A stretch of 64,000 bases of DNA from Ensifer adhaerens. Lineage in GTDB: Bacteria > Pseudomonadota > Alphaproteobacteria > Rhizobiales > Rhizobiaceae. The notes beneath the pieces were generated by a model. It had not been told where the DNA came from, searched no databases, and saw only the letters and a program-made list of their open reading frames with translations. The stretch lies in NCBI RefSeq assembly GCF_001270265.1, contig NZ_LGAP01000022.1:46813-110812 (forward strand). The letters run 5' to 3'. Made by a program: the position numbers and the translations under genes. Shown here piece by piece: positions 61,539-64,000 of the stretch (the stretch's first letter is position 1; every line of letters begins with the position of its first letter).

Positions 61539-62669
61539 TCAGCCGATCTGCACCCATTCGTTGGTCTTTGCCGACTGATAGGTGGCCGAGAGCACCTTCT
61601 GAACTTCATAGCCCTCGCGGAAATCGGTCGATGGCGATTTGCCCTTGGCGATCGCCTCCAGAAACTCGTTGACCTCGATGGCCTTCAGATCGTTGAAGCC
61701 GATCTGGTGTCCGGGTGCCACACAGAAGGCACCATAGGGAGGATGCTCGGGCCCGGCCCAGATGGTGCGGAAGCCGCGGGCGCGGATATCGTCGCCGCTG
61801 TAATACACGCGAATCTCGTTCAGGCGTTCCTGCGTGAAGACGATGCTGCCCTTGGAGCCGTAGATTTCGAAATCGTGCTGCATCTTGCGGCCGGTGGCGA
61901 TCCAGTTTGCCTCGAAGCTGCCGGTCGCGCCGTTTTCGAAGCGCACGAAGGCGCGGGTGATGTCGTCGACCTCGACGGCGCGCATCTCGCTCGCGCCGAC
62001 TGAGACGGGACGTTGCGGGATCTGGATGATGGTTTCGGCGAGCACCGATTTGATCGGCCCGACGAGATGACGCATGGAGGCGATGATGTGGCTGCCGATA
62101 TCGGCAAGCGCGCCGCCGCCGCTCGCCGGGTTCAGCCGCCAGCCCCACGGCACGGAGGCATCGGCCATGAAGTCTTCGGCATGGACGCCACGCATCGAGC
62201 GGATCTCGCCGATCTCGCCGCTTTCGATGATGTCCTTGGCGAGGAAGATCAGCGGGTTCTTCAGGTAGTTGAAACCGACCTGGGTGACGACGCCGGCCTT
62301 CTCGGCGGCGGCGACCATTTCGGCGCAGTCGGCGACCGTCGGTGCCAGCGGCTTTTCACAGTAGACATGCTTGCCATGGGCGATGGCCGCCAGCGCCATT
62401 TCCTTGTGCAGCAGGTTCGGCGTGGTGATGTCGATGATGTCGATGTCCGGGTCGGTCAAAAGTTCGCGCCAGTCGGCCGTCGCCTTGCGAAAGCCGAGGC
62501 GCCGGCGGGCGTTTTCCGCGCTTTCGGTGGTGACATCGGCAACCGAAACCAGGTCCAGCTCGAAGGGCAGGTCGAACACCCGCGCGGCGATGGTGAAGCC
62601 GAGCGCATGCGCCTTGCCCATGAAGCCCGTGCCGATCAGGCCGACGCCCAGTTTCTTCTTGCTGCTCAT
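61539..62669 (-). CDS. iolY: Gfo/Idh/MocA dehydrogenase (IolY-like)
   Basis: A 376-residue NAD(P)-dependent dehydrogenase: VGLIGTGFMGKAHALGF (Rossmann), GKHVYCEKPLAPTVADCAEMV (catalytic EKP) and GGGALADIGSHIIASMRHLVG (D-x-x-x-H, catalytic) are all present. In S. meliloti the gene next to iolR (iolY) is required for scyllo-inositol use; that assignment is by position and family. Upstream GGAGGAATGGC is a strong ribosome site. The myo-inositol dehydrogenase IdhA itself is not in the window. Confidence 0.85.
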   Translation of the reverse strand: MSSKKKLGVGLIGTGFMGKAHALGFTIAARVFDLPFELDLVSVADVTTESAENARRRLGFRKATADWRELLTDPDIDIIDITTPNLLHKEMALAAIAHGKHVYCEKPLAPTVADCAEMVAAAEKAGVVTQVGFNYLKNPLIFLAKDIIESGEIGEIRSMRGVHAEDFMADASVPWGWRLNPASGGGALADIGSHIIASMRHLVGPIKSVLAETIIQIPQRPVSVGASEMRAVEVDDITRAFVRFENGATGSFEANWIATGRKMQHDFEIYGSKGSIVFTQERLNEIRVYYSGDDIRARGFRTIWAGPEHPPYGAFCVAPGHQIGFNDLKAIEVNEFLEAIAKGKSPSTDFREGYEVQKVLSATYQSAKTNEWVQIG

Positions 62670-62740
62670 GCCATTCCTCCGGGGTCAACGACCTGTGTCG
62701 TGGCGCAGAATGAAATGAAATGTGCAAGATTTGTCAATAT

Positions 62741-62754
62741 GGAATATTTGTTCG
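62741..62754. promoter_or_regulatory. candidate IolR operator at iolY promoter
   Basis: GGAA-TATTTG-TTCG, 72 bp upstream of the iolY ATG, just upstream of a minus-strand TTGACA -35 element (62732-62737). 7 of 8 positions match GGAA-N6-TTCC. Confidence 0.45.
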
Positions 62755-62949
62755 AAAACGCATTGAGGCTCCACGGAGGCGCCTTGGCTGATGTTTCGGT
62801 CGAAACAGCCGGATCGAGTGTCCGGAGATAGTATGACTGCAGAGCTTGGACGAATTTGTTAACGCATTTTTACCATGTTTCGTCGGAACATCCCTCATGG
62901 TTAACGAATCGCGTCCGTATGAACAGGGCGAAGCCGGAGTGATTTCAGT

Positions 62950-63756
62950 ATGTGCCGCTGGGCAGCCTATCGCGGGGAGCCGCTCTATCTCGAGGAACTG
63001 GTGACCTCTCCGGCGCACTCGCTGATCGAGCAGTCCCATTGCGCCACCCGCGCGAAGACGGCGACCAACGGCGACGGCTTCGGCATTGCCTGGTACGGCG
63101 ATCACCCCGAACCCGGGCGCTACCGCGACATTCTCCCCGCTTGGTCCGACTGCAACCTGAAGAGCATCGCCCGGCAGATCCGCTCGCCGCTGTTCCTTGC
63201 CCATGTGCGCGCCGCGACCGGCGGCGGCACGCGGCGCGACAACTGTCATCCCTTCGTCTTCGGCCGCTGGTCGTTCATGCACAACGGCCAGATCGGCGAT
63301 TTCGAGCATTTGCGCCGGCCGATGGAGAGCATGCTCGACAACGACCTCTATTCGGCGCGCACCGGCACGACGGATTCCGAACTCCTGTTCCTGCTCGCCA
63401 TGCAGTTTGGCCTCGACCACAATCCGCTCGGCGCGATTGCCGAGGCGCTGGCCTTCGTCGAACAATTGGCATCGCATCTGGAGCGCCAGGTGCTGGTGCG
63501 CTTTACCGCCGCCTTTTCCGACGGTCATGATCTCTATGCCGTGCGCTATGCCTCCGACTGGAAGGCGCCGACGCTCTATGCGGCGCCCATGGGCCCGAGC
63601 GGCGGCTACTGTCTTGTCTCCGAACCGCTCAACGACGACGACAGCGCCTGGGTCGAAATCCCTGACGGCACGGCGGTGATCGTCGGCGAAAACGGCGTCG
63701 ACGTTCGACTGTTCTCAACGCAGGGCGCGCCGGTGCGGAAGCATCGTTCGGCCTGA
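62950..63756 (+). CDS. class II glutamine amidotransferase (YafJ/Gat2-like)
   Basis: A 268-residue Ntn-type amidotransferase: the initiating MCRWAAYRG exposes the catalytic Cys2 after Met removal, followed by NGDGFGIAWYG, FLAHVRAATGGGTRRDNCHPFVFG and FMHNGQIGDF (oxyanion loop and Gln-binding). This is the YafJ group, whose acceptor partner is unknown. The start is at 62950 with GGAGTGA upstream; TTAA-N7-TTAC at 62859 resembles a CtrA half-site arrangement. Confidence 0.92.
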   Translation: MCRWAAYRGEPLYLEELVTSPAHSLIEQSHCATRAKTATNGDGFGIAWYGDHPEPGRYRDILPAWSDCNLKSIARQIRSPLFLAHVRAATGGGTRRDNCHPFVFGRWSFMHNGQIGDFEHLRRPMESMLDNDLYSARTGTTDSELLFLLAMQFGLDHNPLGAIAEALAFVEQLASHLERQVLVRFTAAFSDGHDLYAVRYASDWKAPTLYAAPMGPSGGYCLVSEPLNDDDSAWVEIPDGTAVIVGENGVDVRLFSTQGAPVRKHRSA

Positions 63757-63807
63757 GGTGTTGCTTTCCGTGTGTCGCGTCAACGCTGCCGCGTAGGTGG
63801 GGGCGCT

Positions 63808-63833
63808 GCCCCTCATCCGGCTGCCGCCACCTT
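63808..63833. repeat. truncated end of the GCGGGGAG element
   Basis: GCCCCTCATCCGGCTGCCGCCACCTT equals the outer end of the units at 55254 and 56399, but the hairpin that should follow is absent. A truncated copy. Confidence 0.6.
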
Positions 63834-63866
63834 TGTAACTTCCCTATCACCGCATTCGCAGGTGTA

Positions 63867-64000
63867 ATGGACAATGCGGTAGCGGGCGAAAGACCGAAGC
63901 ACCTTTGGGACAGCAAGCCCGTGGGAGAGCTTGGGTCCTCGCCCGCCGTTCCATCGAACCCGAACAGTCGCCAGGGCCGCTTGCGCAAGCGAAGCCCGAT
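63867..64000 (+). other. open reading frame running off the window end
   Basis: From ATG 63867 (AGGT upstream) a frame reads MDNAVAGERPKHLWDSKPVG and stays open to the window edge (44 codons). It resembles no family I know, and the reverse strand also has an open frame here. It could be a 5' gene end or repeat-derived sequence. Confidence 0.25.

Noticed and set aside
62859..62873. TTAA-N7-TTAC as a CtrA site for the YafJ-like gene
   Set aside because: One mismatch to TTAA-N7-TTAA in an AT-rich promoter is expected often; kept only as a remark.

Overview
The window is a 64-kb, GC-rich (about 60%) chromosomal segment of an alphaproteobacterium of the Rhizobiaceae, most likely Sinorhizobium/Ensifer. 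The evidence is the dense set of RIME1-type intergenic mosaic palindromes (full copies near 12.6, 20.7, 25.6 and 32.5 kb, plus partial copies), the iolY-iolR-iolCDEB inositol cluster in the S. meliloti gene order, a PmtA phospholipid N-methyltransferase, and typical alphaproteobacterial gene neighbours (rsmI-yraN, gshB, comM). I see no rRNA, tRNA, CRISPR array, intact insertion sequence or prophage. All coordinates and motif positions were read by eye; no database search was run.

Layout. 0-8.5 kb: small enzymes with their local regulators (aminotransferase with AsnC/Lrp, M14-type deacylase, GST, 2H phosphoesterase, GFA protein, an ArsR/SRPBCC pair, an SDR reductase with divergent TetR). 8.6-12.5 kb: guaA, an MTA/SAH nucleosidase-thioesterase pair, a tspO gene with two inactivating lesions, and a GNAT gene. 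12.6-19.2 kb: a periplasmic iron-type module (imelysin, di-haem DUF1111 protein, second imelysin, Tat-exported DUF1513 protein) with corA between its last two genes. 19.2-32.5 kb: housekeeping genes (RsmB-type methyltransferase, RlpA-like protein, queG, an FzlA-like GST, uppP, pyrF, pmtA, dnaN, rsmI, yraN) and an unlisted 53-residue secreted or membrane peptide with an FNR/FixK-like box and its own terminator. 32.7-38.1 kb: the ugpBAEC glycerol-3-phosphate ABC transporter plus a translationally coupled endonuclease/exonuclease/phosphatase-family hydrolase. 38.2-42.9 kb: gshB, a small unusual island (secreted protein, TylF-like methyltransferase) and comM. 42.9-54.2 kb: cysK, two LysE exporters, two EamA transporters, dut, prfC, and AraC and Lrp regulators. 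54.4-62.7 kb: inositol catabolism. The window closes with a YafJ-type amidotransferase.

How the genes work together. IolC/D/E/B carry inosose to 5-dehydro-2-deoxygluconate, its phosphate and the aldolase products. IolY supplies a dehydrogenase and IolR is the RpiR-family repressor; GGAA-N6-TTCC-like sites lie in front of iolC, iolR and iolY. No idhA/iolG, iolA or inositol transporter gene is present here. UgpB/A/E/C imports glycerol-3-phosphate, and the coupled hydrolase may act on phosphate esters. The imelysin/di-haem/DUF1513 set looks like a periplasmic metal-handling unit of undescribed mechanism.

The most striking structure is non-coding. RIME1 copies abut or enter gene ends. A second palindrome family keeps a constant core (AAAACCGC...GCACTTTT) while its outer arms change and still pair. 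A bipartite CTCCCCGC/GCGGGGAG element occurs as two inverted copies on either side of iolE. The ugp cassette is bracketed by two direct copies of the same composite repeat.
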